55,686 nt of DNA from JAYFQF01 sp034927285 (GCA_034927285.1 JAYFQF010000044.1:1-55686); one strand, 5' to 3'; shown: positions 1-8,262, numbered from the stretch's first letter. Numbers and translations are program-made. Notes: a model not told the origin generated them from the sequence alone.

Positions 1-320
1 AGATCGGCGCCATCCTCGCTGAATTCCCAGGACTCCGCCAGGCAGGGAACCACCTTGCCGTCTGCATAGTTTACCAGGGTGTCGTAGCAAAGCTTGGTGG
101 TGATATTGTTTTGGGGGTCCATGTTAAGGGGAAACAGCGTATTGATCTCGTGTCCCGTAGCCATGGTAAGGATTTTGCTTTTACTCTCCTCTTGCCCGGC
201 TGGTCCCGGATCGCTGCCGGCCGTTTCCTGACCGTTTCCCGAGCAGCCCGCCAAAGTGCCCCACAGCATGGCGGCGCACAGGCCCAAAGACAGAAGCTTA
301 ACTAATCGGCTTTTTTCCAT
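1..320 (-). CDS. ABC transporter substrate-binding lipoprotein, nickel/peptide family (partial, runs off left edge)
   Basis: The reverse complement from 320 reads an N-terminal lipoprotein signal: a basic start (MEKSRLVK), a hydrophobic stretch and a lipobox LAGC with Cys at residue 26, then a Gly/Glu-rich linker. The mature part has HEINTLFPL, CYDTLVNYADG and CLAESWEFSEDG, which match the N-terminal lobe of family 5 (NikA/OppA/DppA) binding proteins. Only about 106 residues are inside the window. The ATG at 320 overlaps the end of the upstream ATPase gene by 19 bases and has a GGGAGG Shine-Dalgarno sequence. It is the last visible gene of a five-gene importer operon and would capture the ligand outside the membrane. 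The substrate (nickel, metallophore or peptide) cannot be told from this fragment. Confidence 0.9.
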   Translation of the reverse strand, partial: MEKSRLVKLLSLGLCAAMLWGTLAGCSGNGQETAGSDPGPAGQEESKSKILTMATGHEINTLFPLNMDPQNNITTKLCYDTLVNYADGKVVPCLAESWEFSEDGAD

Positions 321-1045
321 TCCATTTCTTCCTCCCTTTTCCGTTGATTTTTCGTGCCCTCGCGGATTATCGCGCCATTGCTCATTTCCAGTATCCGATG
401 GGATATGCGGTACGCGCTTTCCTTGTCATGAGTGATGAACAGGCAGGCACAGTCGTACTCCCGGTGATACCGCTCCAAAAGGCTCAGGACCGCGTCGGCG
501 GAAATCAGATCCAGTCCGCTGATTACCTCGTCCAGGATCAGATAATCCGGCCGGATGGAAAGAGCCCGCAAGAGGGCGATCCTTCTTTGCTCGCCGCCGG
601 AAAGCTGCCTTGTGGGGACCTCCAATAATTCCGGCCTCATATTGGTCAGTTCCATCAGGCCGCCGATCCGCCCCCGCCGCTGCCGCCTGTTAAGATCCGT
701 CAGGTTGACCAGGGCCATTTCCAGATTCCGGTAAACCGACAGCATCGGGTTGAGGGTCCCGGAGGTATCCTGAAAAACCGCCTGGATCTTCCTTCTTTCC
801 GGCCGCCACCTGCGATAGCTCCAGCCCGTGGTATCCTGACCGTCCAGCAGAACTCTTCCGGAATCCGGCTCTTCCAGCCCGATCAAAAGCCGGGCCAGGG
901 TACTTTTCCCGCAGCCGCTTTCTCCGGTCAGGGAAACGAACTCTCCTTTGCCCAGAGATAAGCTGATTCCTCTTAAGGCGGCAAAAGAGGCTCTTTGTCC
1001 TTTTCCATAAGATTTATATACCTCATTAACTACAACTCCCTCCAT
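302..1045 (-). CDS. ABC transporter ATP-binding protein (second ATPase, NikE/DppF type)
   Basis: 247-residue ATPase of the nickel/oligopeptide importer class. Visible motifs are Walker A GESGCGKSTLARLL, signature LSGGEQRRIALLRAL and Walker B YLILDEVISGLD. The product would pair with the neighbouring ATPase to drive import. I chose the ATG at 1045 (MEGVVVNEV) because GGGAGG lies about 7 bases upstream; the ATG two codons earlier is too close to that site, and the longer open frame (to 1099) only reads into the previous gene. It overlaps the upstream ATPase gene by 16 bases and the downstream SBP gene by 19, so the operon is translationally coupled. The C-terminus is short and Lys/Glu-rich and lacks a clear oligopeptide-type extension. 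Confidence 0.92.
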   Translation of the reverse strand: MEGVVVNEVYKSYGKGQRASFAALRGISLSLGKGEFVSLTGESGCGKSTLARLLIGLEEPDSGRVLLDGQDTTGWSYRRWRPERRKIQAVFQDTSGTLNPMLSVYRNLEMALVNLTDLNRRQRRGRIGGLMELTNMRPELLEVPTRQLSGGEQRRIALLRALSIRPDYLILDEVISGLDLISADAVLSLLERYHREYDCACLFITHDKESAYRISHRILEMSNGAIIREGTKNQRKREEEMEWKKAD

Positions 1046-1821
1046 TTCCATTCCTCCCTGCCGCACCTTTGACTGGCGGCGGCAAATTCCTTTGTCCATT
1101 GGCCTTCCGGGGCAAAGAGCAGCTTATCCATGGTCCCTTCTTCGATAATCTCCCCCCCGGCCATCACCAGAACTTTCTCGCATAAGCTTTGCATGGCGGA
1201 GACATCGTGAGAGATCATCAATATCCCCGCCCGGGCCGCCTGCTTTCGCAAAAGCTCCAATAAAAGCAGCCGGTTTGTCTCGTCCAGAGCCGATGTAGGC
1301 TCGTCCGCCAAAATATAGCGGGGACCAAGGCCCAGTAAAATGGCCATGGCCACCCGTTGCAGCATACCGCCGGAAACCTGGCCGGGATAGCTTTCCAGGA
1401 CACGGCCGGCGTCCGTCAGGTTCACCGCCTCAAGCTTTTCTTCCGCCAAACCTCTGGCCGCCGCGCCGGAAAGCTTCAGCCGCAGCCGGAAGGTTTCCGT
1501 TACCTGTTTGCCTACTTTTACCCGTCCGTCAAAAGCCGTCATGGGGTTTTGCGGGACAAAGCCCAGGGTCGTACCGCACAGATTTCTCCTTTTCCCGGCC
1601 GGCAAACCGGTAATTTCAACGCCGTCTACGGCTATGCCGCCGTCTTTCAGCCGGCAGGTTCTGTCCAGGATCCCCATGACGCTCTTGATCAGGGTGGTTT
1701 TGCCCGAGCCGCTCTGCCCGGTGAGACCAAGGACCTGTCCCGGACCCAGAGAAAAAGACACGTCCCGCAACAACTCCCGGCCGTTCCTTGCCGATACCCG
1801 GATATGCCTTACTTCAAGCAT
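1030..1821 (-). CDS. ABC transporter ATP-binding protein (first ATPase, NikD/DppD type)
   Basis: 263-residue ATPase. Walker A is GQSGSGKTTLIKSVMG, the signature is VSGGMLQRVAMA and Walker B is YILADEPTSALD, followed by the switch His in LMISHDVSAM. The start is the ATG at 1821 (MLEVRHIRV), preceded by AAGGAGAG; the long upstream extension in the open frame (to 1929) reads through the permease gene and is not credible. It overlaps the permease gene by 8 bases. Two different ATPases plus two permeases and one SBP is the standard composition of Nik/Opp/Dpp importers, so this subunit works as a heterodimer with the gene at 302-1045. Confidence 0.92.
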   Translation of the reverse strand: MLEVRHIRVSARNGRELLRDVSFSLGPGQVLGLTGQSGSGKTTLIKSVMGILDRTCRLKDGGIAVDGVEITGLPAGKRRNLCGTTLGFVPQNPMTAFDGRVKVGKQVTETFRLRLKLSGAAARGLAEEKLEAVNLTDAGRVLESYPGQVSGGMLQRVAMAILLGLGPRYILADEPTSALDETNRLLLLELLRKQAARAGILMISHDVSAMQSLCEKVLVMAGGEIIEEGTMDKLLFAPEGQWTKEFAAASQRCGREEWKWREL

Positions 1822-2602
1822 GATCTTTCTCTCCTTCCTGGATCCGCCGCGCCAGAACATTAAAGGAGAAGGCGCACAAAAAAATGGTAACCGCCGGATA
1901 GAGCATGATCTCAGGACGCATGAGCACAAAGCTCCGGGCGTCGGAGACCATCATCCCCCAATCGATGACATTGTCGCCAAGCCCCAGGCCGATAAAGGAA
2001 AACCCCGTAATAATTACGATCATATCCGCGCAGGAAAGGCAGATGTAATGAACGGCGTCTTTCACCACATTGGGAGCGACATAAAAAAACAGGAGCCGGA
2101 AGCTTGACGCTCCCGAAGCGACGGCGCACAAGGCGTAAGCCTTTGTAAGCTCGATCTCCGTTTCCGCTTTCACCAGCTTGATCAGACGCAGGAGCAGCGA
2201 TATGGTTACGGCAAAAATCATGGTGAATACTCCGTTGCCCCAGGCGCCGATAAATACGATCAGATACGCGATAGGCGGCAGGGCGGTCACGGCGTTCAAT
2301 ACGCTTTCCACCAATATTCGTCCTGATCTGATCCGTCCCGCCGGTACGCCCAGCAGCATGCCCAGGGCAAAAACCACGGCGGAGCCAAGGAGCACTATCC
2401 CTATCGTCGTTTTTCCGCCTTCCAGAAGCCTCGACAAAATACACCTGCCCATTTGATCCGTACCGAAGGGATACTGACGGCAGGGACTCAGAAAGCGGTT
2501 TGCCATATCCACATGAAACGGATCATTGGGAGCAAAAACAAAGCCGAAGGCGCAAAAGAGGATCAGCAGCAGAGGCGTCCCTGAAGCCAGCAGCCTTTTC
2601 AT
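1814..2602 (-). CDS. ABC transporter permease (NikC/DppC type)
   Basis: 262-residue inner-membrane permease with about six hydrophobic segments. The N-terminal periplasmic motif FLSPCRQYPFGTDQMGRCIL is the family's hallmark (FGTDxxGRD-like), and the EAA-type cytoplasmic loop is near ALCAVASGASSF. It forms the translocation channel with the other permease. The stop/start overlap with the upstream permease is one base, and it overlaps the downstream ATPase by eight bases. Length is slightly short but within the family range. The substrate is unknown; nickel, opine metallophores and peptides are all transported by this class. Confidence 0.9.
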   Translation of the reverse strand: MKRLLASGTPLLLILFCAFGFVFAPNDPFHVDMANRFLSPCRQYPFGTDQMGRCILSRLLEGGKTTIGIVLLGSAVVFALGMLLGVPAGRIRSGRILVESVLNAVTALPPIAYLIVFIGAWGNGVFTMIFAVTISLLLRLIKLVKAETEIELTKAYALCAVASGASSFRLLFFYVAPNVVKDAVHYICLSCADMIVIITGFSFIGLGLGDNVIDWGMMVSDARSFVLMRPEIMLYPAVTIFLCAFSFNVLARRIQEGEKDHA

Positions 2603-3555
2603 CAGACCCCCGCTCCTTTCGAGAAATTATTTTTCAAAAGCAGCCTTTGCAAAACATCGGAAATAAGGTTCAACAAGACAAGGGCAAAGGCCAGAAACAA
2701 CACGACGGCATGGATCATCGGGGAGTCCCGCTGGATCACGCTGTGGATGATCAGGGCTCCGATGCCGGGCAGGGAAAAGACCTGCTCGATCACCGTTATC
2801 CCTGCCAGGAAAAGCCCCAAAGCCTGCAGCAGGCTGGGAATCAGGGAGGCCGCCACGTGAGGGAAGGCGTAACGCAAGAGAATCCTGACTTCGGAAATTC
2901 CCCTGCACCGGGCGTAAAAGGCATAATCTTCATTCATTTCCCGCTCCAGGGCCTTGGCAAAAAGCTGGGAATACAAAGAAATCCCGAAGACCGCCAGGCA
3001 CAGCGCCGCAGGCAGGAATCTCATGATCCCGGTATTTCCGGTGACGGAAAAAAAGCTCAGCCTGACGGCAAAGGTATCCAAAAGCAGGGTAGCCGTATAA
3101 AAAGGCGGCAGAGATATTCCCGCGATGCACAGGAAGGTCAGCAAATATCCCCAAAACCGGTTTCGCAGCAGATAGGCCAGGGATCCAAACAGGATAATCC
3201 CGAAAACCATCATCACCGCCGCCAATAATACTACCGACACGGTAACCGGTATCGCCTTGCTCAGTTCCTTTGTCACCGCCTGTCCATTTTCCAGAGAAGT
3301 CCCGAAGTCAAAACGCAGAGCGTCTTGAAGCCATAATCCATATTGAACCGGCAGCGGCCTGTCAAGTCCCATCCCTACCCGGGCGGCCTCAATTTGTTCC
3401 TGGGTTACAATGGCGGTATTCCGTGTTACATAGGCTGTGGCGGGGTCGATGGGGGAAAGCCGCATCAGAAGAAACGAAAGAAAGGTAACCACCAGCAGCG
3501 TCAGGATCACTTCCAGCAGCTTTTTCCCGATGTATTTCAGTATTCCGCGGGACAA
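2602..3555 (-). CDS. ABC transporter permease (NikB/DppB type), first gene of the importer operon
   Basis: 317-residue permease. The N-terminal helix, the motif FLSFLLMRLSPIDPATAYV, a long extracellular loop ending QYGLWLQDALRFDFGTSL and the EAA loop (CRGISEVRILLRYAFPH) are typical of NikB/DppB/OppB. The start is TTG at 3555: an AAAGGAGG Shine-Dalgarno lies 9-10 bases upstream and no ATG is as well placed. A GGTTAG...CTAACC inverted repeat (3581-3598) sits immediately upstream of the ribosome site, and a terminator separates this operon from the AraC gene. The operon order is permease B, permease C, ATPase, ATPase, SBP. Confidence 0.92.
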   Translation of the reverse strand: MSRGILKYIGKKLLEVILTLLVVTFLSFLLMRLSPIDPATAYVTRNTAIVTQEQIEAARVGMGLDRPLPVQYGLWLQDALRFDFGTSLENGQAVTKELSKAIPVTVSVVLLAAVMMVFGIILFGSLAYLLRNRFWGYLLTFLCIAGISLPPFYTATLLLDTFAVRLSFFSVTGNTGIMRFLPAALCLAVFGISLYSQLFAKALEREMNEDYAFYARCRGISEVRILLRYAFPHVAASLIPSLLQALGLFLAGITVIEQVFSLPGIGALIIHSVIQRDSPMIHAVVLFLAFALVLLNLISDVLQRLLLKNNFSKGAGV

Positions 3556-3580
3556 AAGGAATCCTCCTTTATATCCGATT

Positions 3581-3598
3581 GGTTAGTTTCAGCTAACC
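3581..3598. promoter_or_regulatory. Inverted-repeat operator-like site upstream of the ABC importer operon
   Basis: GGTTAGTTTCAGCTAACC has 6-bp arms GGTTAG/CTAACC around six bases. It matches the centre of the long palindrome upstream of the AraC gene at 16 of 18 positions. It lies between the araC terminator and the Shine-Dalgarno of the first permease, so it could act on DNA (operator) or on RNA (a small hairpin next to the ribosome site). Confidence 0.6.
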
Positions 3599-3600
3599 AC

Positions 3601-3640
3601 CAGGCAGAAAAAATGCGCCCTGCGGCGCCTTTCCTGCCTG
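3601..3640 (-). terminator. Rho-independent terminator after the AraC regulator gene
   Basis: Read on the minus strand, a GCGCC/GGCGC stem is followed by ATTTTTT. An outer CAGGCAG/CTGCCTG pair (3601-3607 and 3634-3640) could extend the fold. It lies 50 bases after the AraC stop and before the importer operon. Confidence 0.65.
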
Positions 3641-3689
3641 AACCCTTTGGTCAGACTATAGATTGTTTTCCTGTTTTGCGCCGCTCCAA

Positions 3690-4676
3690 TCAGACGCGGT
3701 TTGCTCCCGTTAGACAATATTTATTCCGGTACTCCGTGGGCGATATGTTCATGATCTTCTTAAACGCCGCGGAAAACTTGCCGCAATTGGAATAGCCTAC
3801 CTTCAGGCCGATGGCGGTGACGCTGTCACCGGTCTGCCGCAGCAGCATGGCGGCGGTCTGGATCCGGTAGGAGAGCATATACGTATAGATCGGGCTGCCG
3901 TAAACGCCTTTGAAGCACAGTTTCATGGAGGTAAGGGGGAGATGAAAGCGGCGGGATAATTCGTTGAGCGTAAAGCGGCGGTCTAAATTGGCGGTCATAT
4001 ATTCCTTTATTTCTTTGATCACCGCCACCTGGCTTTGATAAAAATAGGGCCGGCCCGCCCCGGTGTCGGAAGGATCCACCGCGCCCAGGAACAGCAGCAG
4101 TTCCAGAATCTTCAGTTTGAAATAGCTCCGTTTCAGATGCTCCGGCGCGGTATACAGCTCGGAAAAGATATGCTGGATGGATTCCCCCGTCCGCATGACA
4201 AAACAGGTATTTCCTCCGCACAGCCTGTCCCGGATAGCGTAAAGGTCCATGGAGATGCCGCCTAAAGCCGCGGATACTAAAGAGAGGGTCTTTGCCCCCT
4301 GGGCAAGATCCACGATCACGGAAATGCCATGATAATGGGAAAGAGGAAAGCAGGATTCCACGGGTTTATTCGTGAGCATATTGATGGCCAGGTCCCCCTC
4401 CCCAAGATAAGCGTAGGCGCCGTTAAGGAATTCACATTCAAAGCGGCCCGCCCGGCAGTGATTGATTTCCATGACGCCGCGGCGGGGCTGCTTGTCCTGC
4501 CGGCAACCCTCCATATGCATATCGTTATACAGCAGTTCAATACCGGGGTATATCGGATAGCGGGTGATCCTTCCGTAACCGCTTTCATTTTCCATCCGGT
4601 ATACGGTACAATCCCCGGTCTCCGCAATCGTTTTAATGTCCGGCGCATACAGGTCTTTGATCAAAATTGATTCCAT
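3690..4676 (-). CDS. AraC-family transcriptional regulator
   Basis: 328-residue protein. The C-terminal ~100 residues are an AraC/XylS double helix-turn-helix: the first HTH is in FTLNELSRRFHLPLTSMKL, the second in SVTAIGLKVGYSNCGKFSAA, followed by the conserved KKIMNISPTEYR. The N-terminal ~200 residues form a sensing domain without a recognisable sugar-binding signature; they resemble the YbtA/PchR-like group that often controls iron or metallophore uptake. I chose the ATG at 4676 because GAGGTG lies 7 bases upstream; a TTG six codons earlier is less likely. A 46-bp near-perfect palindrome (4762-4807) lies in its promoter region. Its neighbour downstream is an importer operon with a related operator, so it is probably that operon's regulator. 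The effector is unknown. Confidence 0.9.
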   Translation of the reverse strand: MESILIKDLYAPDIKTIAETGDCTVYRMENESGYGRITRYPIYPGIELLYNDMHMEGCRQDKQPRRGVMEINHCRAGRFECEFLNGAYAYLGEGDLAINMLTNKPVESCFPLSHYHGISVIVDLAQGAKTLSLVSAALGGISMDLYAIRDRLCGGNTCFVMRTGESIQHIFSELYTAPEHLKRSYFKLKILELLLFLGAVDPSDTGAGRPYFYQSQVAVIKEIKEYMTANLDRRFTLNELSRRFHLPLTSMKLCFKGVYGSPIYTYMLSYRIQTAAMLLRQTGDSVTAIGLKVGYSNCGKFSAAFKKIMNISPTEYRNKYCLTGANRV

Positions 4677-4761
4677 TAAAGAACACCTCGGCAATAATCA
4701 TCGTCAGCCGCCGCCGGCCGGGCCTTAAATCGCCATTGGCCTTCAGCCGGCTTGGGGCGGC

Positions 4762-4807
4762 TTTGATATATTTATGGTTAGCTTTAGCTAACCATAAATA
4801 TATCAAA
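4762..4807. promoter_or_regulatory. 46-bp palindrome (22-bp arms, 2-bp centre) upstream of the AraC gene
   Basis: The arms from 4762-4783 and 4786-4807 are perfectly complementary around a TT centre. The core GGTTAGCTTTAGCTAACC (4776-4793) is the same motif found upstream of the importer operon; the flanks are AT-rich (TTTGATATATTTAT). It lies about 85 bp upstream of the AraC start and 125 bp upstream of the divergent gene at 4932, so it could control either or both. Confidence 0.7.
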
Positions 4808-4888
4808 AAGCTTTCCCGGATTCAATATTTTTGATCGGACCGGAAAAAATTCCAGCGCGGCTTGCAATTGTGATAAAATGAGCCGGGG

Positions 4889-4907
4889 GAGGTTCATTCT
4901 CATTATC
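4889..4907. promoter_or_regulatory. Possible Fur-box-like sequence upstream of the ketopantoate-reductase-like gene
   Basis: On the minus strand this reads GATAATGAGAATGAACCTC. It agrees with the classical 19-bp Fur consensus at about 14 positions, by eye, and shows the GATAAT hexamer repeat. The site ends 24 bases before the ATG at 4932. The match is suggestive only. Confidence 0.3.
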
Positions 4908-4931
4908 GATCTCCTCTGAAGGAGAAATTCC

Positions 4932-5870
4932 ATGAAAATATTGATTTATGGCGCGGGAGTGATCGGCAGCATCTTTGCCGGAAAGCTTGCCTCAGCCGGC
5001 TGCGAGATTACCGTTTTGGCCCGGGGCAAGCGGTTTCAGGAGCTTCAGGAAAAGGGCGTGATCCTGCTGCGGCCGGGGGCGGAGAAGCGGGAACAGGTCT
5101 TTGTCCGGCTGACCGACAGGCTGGACCCGGAAGACCTGTACGATTATATATTGGTGGTACTGCAGCGCACACAGGTAAATCAGATCCTGCCGTTCCTTTC
5201 AGAAAACCGGTCGCCCAATATCGTGTTCGTGGTAAATACGGCCGCCGGATACGTTGCCTGGGCAGAAGCCGTAGGCAAGGACCGGCTGATGCTGGGCTTT
5301 CCTTCCGCCGGGGGAGTACGGGCCGGCGGGCAGGTAACCTATTTTATCGGCAAGGGCCTGATGCGGGCCTTCCAGACCACCAGCTTTGCCGAGTACGGCG
5401 GCGATCTCACCCCAAGGCTGAAGACCCTGGTGCAAATCTTTTGCCGGGCCGGGATCCCTGCCGTGGCCGTACGGGATATGGACAGCTGGCAGAAAACCCA
5501 TGTGGCGGTAGTCACCGGCATCGCCAATGCCCTTTACCGGCACGGCGGAGATAATTATGCCCTCTCCCGCTGCCGGCAGGACCTGGCGCTGATGATCCGG
5601 GGCATCAAGGAGGGATTAATGGCGTTAAGCCGCCTGGGAATCCGGACAACCCCGCCGAAGCTGAATTTTTTCAAGCTTCCCACAGGGCTGCTGACCATCG
5701 TCTTCTCTCTATTGATGAGAACCCGGCTGGCGGAAATCACCATGGCAAAACACACTCAGGCGGCAAAGCCGGAAATGCAGGCCCTGCAAAGAGAGCTGGA
5801 CCGGCTGATTCAAAAAAGCGGCATGCCCACGCCTTCAATCGACGAACTGAAAGAAAGCCTGTTTTCCTGA
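4932..5870 (+). CDS. Ketopantoate reductase (PanE/ApbA)-family oxidoreductase
   Basis: 312-residue NAD(P)-dependent dehydrogenase fold. The N-terminus MKILIYGAGVIGSIFAGKL has the GxGxxG dinucleotide motif, and ARGKRF follows the second strand. The C-terminal half has the helical ApbA_C domain, with the family's Lys in DSWQKTHVAVVTGIANAL. AAGGAG precedes the ATG. It stands alone on the plus strand, divergent from the AraC gene. Similarity to true PanE is moderate, so the substrate may be another 2-oxo acid. An opine-type reductase role linked to the neighbouring metallophore-style importer is conceivable but not shown. Confidence 0.8.
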   Translation: MKILIYGAGVIGSIFAGKLASAGCEITVLARGKRFQELQEKGVILLRPGAEKREQVFVRLTDRLDPEDLYDYILVVLQRTQVNQILPFLSENRSPNIVFVVNTAAGYVAWAEAVGKDRLMLGFPSAGGVRAGGQVTYFIGKGLMRAFQTTSFAEYGGDLTPRLKTLVQIFCRAGIPAVAVRDMDSWQKTHVAVVTGIANALYRHGGDNYALSRCRQDLALMIRGIKEGLMALSRLGIRTTPPKLNFFKLPTGLLTIVFSLLMRTRLAEITMAKHTQAAKPEMQALQRELDRLIQKSGMPTPSIDELKESLFS

Positions 5871-6063
5871 GACGCACTTTCCGGGCCAGGCTTAAACCTC
5901 TTTCATGCGCCGGCATAGCCGGCAATGAGCAAGCCCGGGCCGGCATCCGGAGGTGAATAAACCTCTTTCGCCCGCCCGCATAGCCGGCGGATATTGTTTA
6001 CTTTCCGCACATCCCTTGGGGATAAAGCTCTGGTCCCGTCCTGAAAAAGAACCGCCCGGCGGT

Positions 6064-6109
6064 AAAAAAAAGCGTGCCGCGTCGCGTTCGAAAACGCTTG
6101 CGGCACGCT
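6064..6109 (-). terminator. Rho-independent terminator of the por operon
   Basis: The 10-bp stem AGCGTGCCGC/GCGGCACGCT (6071-6080 and 6100-6109) has an inner GCGTT/AACGC pair and is followed on the minus strand by seven or eight T. It sits about 20 bases after the porB stop. The rest of the gap from 5871 to 6129 shows no credible gene. Confidence 0.88.
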
Positions 6110-6129
6110 TACTGTTTGAAGAGAACCCC

Positions 6130-7059
6130 TTATTTGGCTTTCTTCAGCAAATCTTCCCAACGATGGTCCACTTCGGCCTGGATCTGGGCGATCAGGTCTT
6201 CGTTGCCCTTCTTGAAGAGATGTTTGAATCTGCCCTGCAGCTTCAGGAAGTCTTCCACAGGCCGTTTTACCTTGGGCTCATAGTTGACTTTCCAGACGTC
6301 GTTTTCTACCTCGAACAAAGGCCAGAAGCAGGTCTCCACAGCCATCTTGCAGACTTCCATGATGTCTTCGGCTTCATATCTCCAGCCTCTGGGGCAGGGA
6401 GCCAGGATGTTCAGGAAAGCGGCGCCGGGGGTGTAGAGGGCTTTCTCCGCCTTTTCGTGCATATCCTTCAGGTTGCCGATAAAGGTGGTCTGGGCCACAT
6501 AAGGAATATGATGGGCGGCAATCACCTCAGCCAGGTCTTTTCTGTTCTGCTGCTTGCCGCTGCTGCATTTGCCGGTGGCGGAAGTTGTGGTGTCCGCATA
6601 CAAAGGAGTAGCGGAAGATCTCTGGATACCGGTATTCATGTAAGCTTCGTTATCGTAGCAGACGTAAACCAGATCCTGATTTCTTTCCATGGCGCCGGAT
6701 AAGGACTGGAAGCCGATATCGTAGGTGCCGCCGTCGCCGCCGAAGGCGATGAACTTATAGTTTTCCGGAACTTTGCCTTTGGCGGCCAGGGCCCGGTGAG
6801 CGGCTTCCACGCCGCTGATGGTGGCGCCGGCATTTTCAAAGGCGCTGTGAATGAAGGAATCCTTCCAGGATGTATAAGGATACATGCAGGTGGAAACTTC
6901 CAGACAGCAGGTGGCGCTGCAGACAACAGCCTTGTCTTCCGGCTTGAGAGCTCTCAATACGCCTCTTACCGCGATAGGAGCGCCACAGCCTGCGCACATT
7001 CTATGACCGCTGGCCAGACGGTCGGGTCTAGCCATTACTTCTTTAAAGTTATATGCCAT
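6130..7059 (-). CDS. porB: Pyruvate (2-oxoacid):ferredoxin oxidoreductase, beta subunit
   Basis: 309 residues. This subunit binds thiamine diphosphate and the proximal [4Fe-4S] cluster and, with PorADG, interconverts pyruvate + CoA with acetyl-CoA + CO2 using ferredoxin. Visible features are HRMCAGCGAPIAVRG near residues 19-33 (cluster Cys pair), CSATCCLEVSTCMYP, and the ThDP/Mg motif GGDGGTYDIG followed by CYDNEAYMNTG. The C-terminal part has the cluster-associated region LAPCPRGWRYE. AGGAGGTG lies upstream of the ATG. It is the last gene of porG-D-A-B and is followed by a strong terminator. The exact 2-oxoacid is inferred from the four-subunit organisation and strong PorB resemblance. Confidence 0.93.
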   Translation of the reverse strand: MAYNFKEVMARPDRLASGHRMCAGCGAPIAVRGVLRALKPEDKAVVCSATCCLEVSTCMYPYTSWKDSFIHSAFENAGATISGVEAAHRALAAKGKVPENYKFIAFGGDGGTYDIGFQSLSGAMERNQDLVYVCYDNEAYMNTGIQRSSATPLYADTTTSATGKCSSGKQQNRKDLAEVIAAHHIPYVAQTTFIGNLKDMHEKAEKALYTPGAAFLNILAPCPRGWRYEAEDIMEVCKMAVETCFWPLFEVENDVWKVNYEPKVKRPVEDFLKLQGRFKHLFKKGNEDLIAQIQAEVDHRWEDLLKKAK

Positions 7060-7072
7060 GTTATCGCACCTC

Positions 7073-8251
7073 CTATTCCCTGATTGCCAGGTACTGATAA
7101 GAATCGGGAGTTTTGCCGGTCTTCACCATCTCGGTCAGCTTATCATATACGGATTTCAGATCTTCAACCTTTACGTCGCGGCCGCCGATGCCGTAGATAT
7201 AATCCACGGTGAGGGCGCTGCATTTGCCGTACAGGGCAGCTTTGGTTTCGGCGCCCAGAGGACCGCCGTTGGAGCTGAAGCTTTCGGTTTTGTCCATGAT
7301 GGCCAAGGCTTTCAGATTCTTTACGGCCTTCAGGATATCCTCAGCGGGGAAGGGACGGAATACCCGGAGCTTGATGACGCCGGCTTTGACTCCGGCGGCC
7401 CGCATCTCGTCGCAGGCTTCCTTGGCGGTGCCGGCGGAAGATCCGATGATCAGCATAGCCACCTCGGCGTCCTCCATCTTGTATTCCTCGATCATACCGT
7501 AGGAACGGCCGGTCAGCTGGCCATATTCTTTGCCTACCTCAAGGATGACCTGCCGGGCTTTTTCTACGGCCACAGCCTGAGCCTTCTTGTGTTCCATATA
7601 GTACTGGGGAATATCATAGGGGCCTACGGCCAGGGTTTCTTCGGAATTCAGCAGATAATGCTCGGGCTTATACTCACCGACGAAGGCTTTGACCTTTTCA
7701 GCCTCCACCAATTCCATCCGCTCTACGGCATGGGAGGTGATGAAGCCGTCCTGGCAAGCCATCACGGGCAGCAAAACATCTTTATGCTCGGCGATGCGGA
7801 CGCACTGGATGAAGTTATCATAAGCTTCCTGGGCATTCTCGGCATAAATTTGCAGCCAGCCGGCATCCCGGGAACCCATGGAGTCGGAGTGGTCGTTGTT
7901 GATGTTGATCGGGCCGGAAAGAGCGCGGTTTACCACAGCCATCACGATGGGCAGGCGGTTGGAGGCCGCGATATACAGCATCTCGTGCATGTAGGCCAGA
8001 CCGCAGGAAGAGGTGGCCGTCATGCTGCGGGCACCGGCAGCTTCAGAGCCGACGCAGGCGGACATGGAGCTGTGCTCGGATTCTACCGGAACAAACACGG
8101 TGGTCATTTCGCCGTTGGCGATAAACTGGGAAATAAACTGGGGGATCTCGGTGGACGGAGTGATGGGGAAAGCCGCCACTACGTCAGGATTGATTTGTTT
8201 GATCGCGATAGATACCGCTTCATTACCAGACAATCTGTCTCTAATAGCCAT
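7073..8251 (-). CDS. porA: Pyruvate (2-oxoacid):ferredoxin oxidoreductase, alpha subunit
   Basis: 392 residues with the pyrimidine-binding and transketolase-like domains of the enzyme. The N-terminus MAIRDRLSGNEAVSIAIKQ and AFPITPSTEIPQ are diagnostic for PorA, as are VESEHSSMSACVGSEAAGAR and SRDAGWLQIYAENAQEA. The start at 8251 is preceded by GGAGGGAAG; the open frame upstream to 8296 overlaps the porD end and lacks a ribosome site. The C-terminal domain (VKAGVIKLRVFRPFP) is complete. It lies 13 bases from porB and 11 from porD. Confidence 0.93.
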   Translation of the reverse strand: MAIRDRLSGNEAVSIAIKQINPDVVAAFPITPSTEIPQFISQFIANGEMTTVFVPVESEHSSMSACVGSEAAGARSMTATSSCGLAYMHEMLYIAASNRLPIVMAVVNRALSGPININNDHSDSMGSRDAGWLQIYAENAQEAYDNFIQCVRIAEHKDVLLPVMACQDGFITSHAVERMELVEAEKVKAFVGEYKPEHYLLNSEETLAVGPYDIPQYYMEHKKAQAVAVEKARQVILEVGKEYGQLTGRSYGMIEEYKMEDAEVAMLIIGSSAGTAKEACDEMRAAGVKAGVIKLRVFRPFPAEDILKAVKNLKALAIMDKTESFSSNGGPLGAETKAALYGKCSALTVDYIYGIGGRDVKVEDLKSVYDKLTEMVKTGKTPDSYQYLAIRE

Positions 8252-8262
8252 TTTCTTCCCTC

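Noticed and set aside
4932..5870. Calling this gene panE outright
   Set aside because: The fold is clear, but sequence differs from typical PanE and the context is metal uptake rather than pantothenate synthesis.
5953..6702. 249-codon plus-strand open frame
   Set aside because: Crosses the por terminator and runs antisense to porB.
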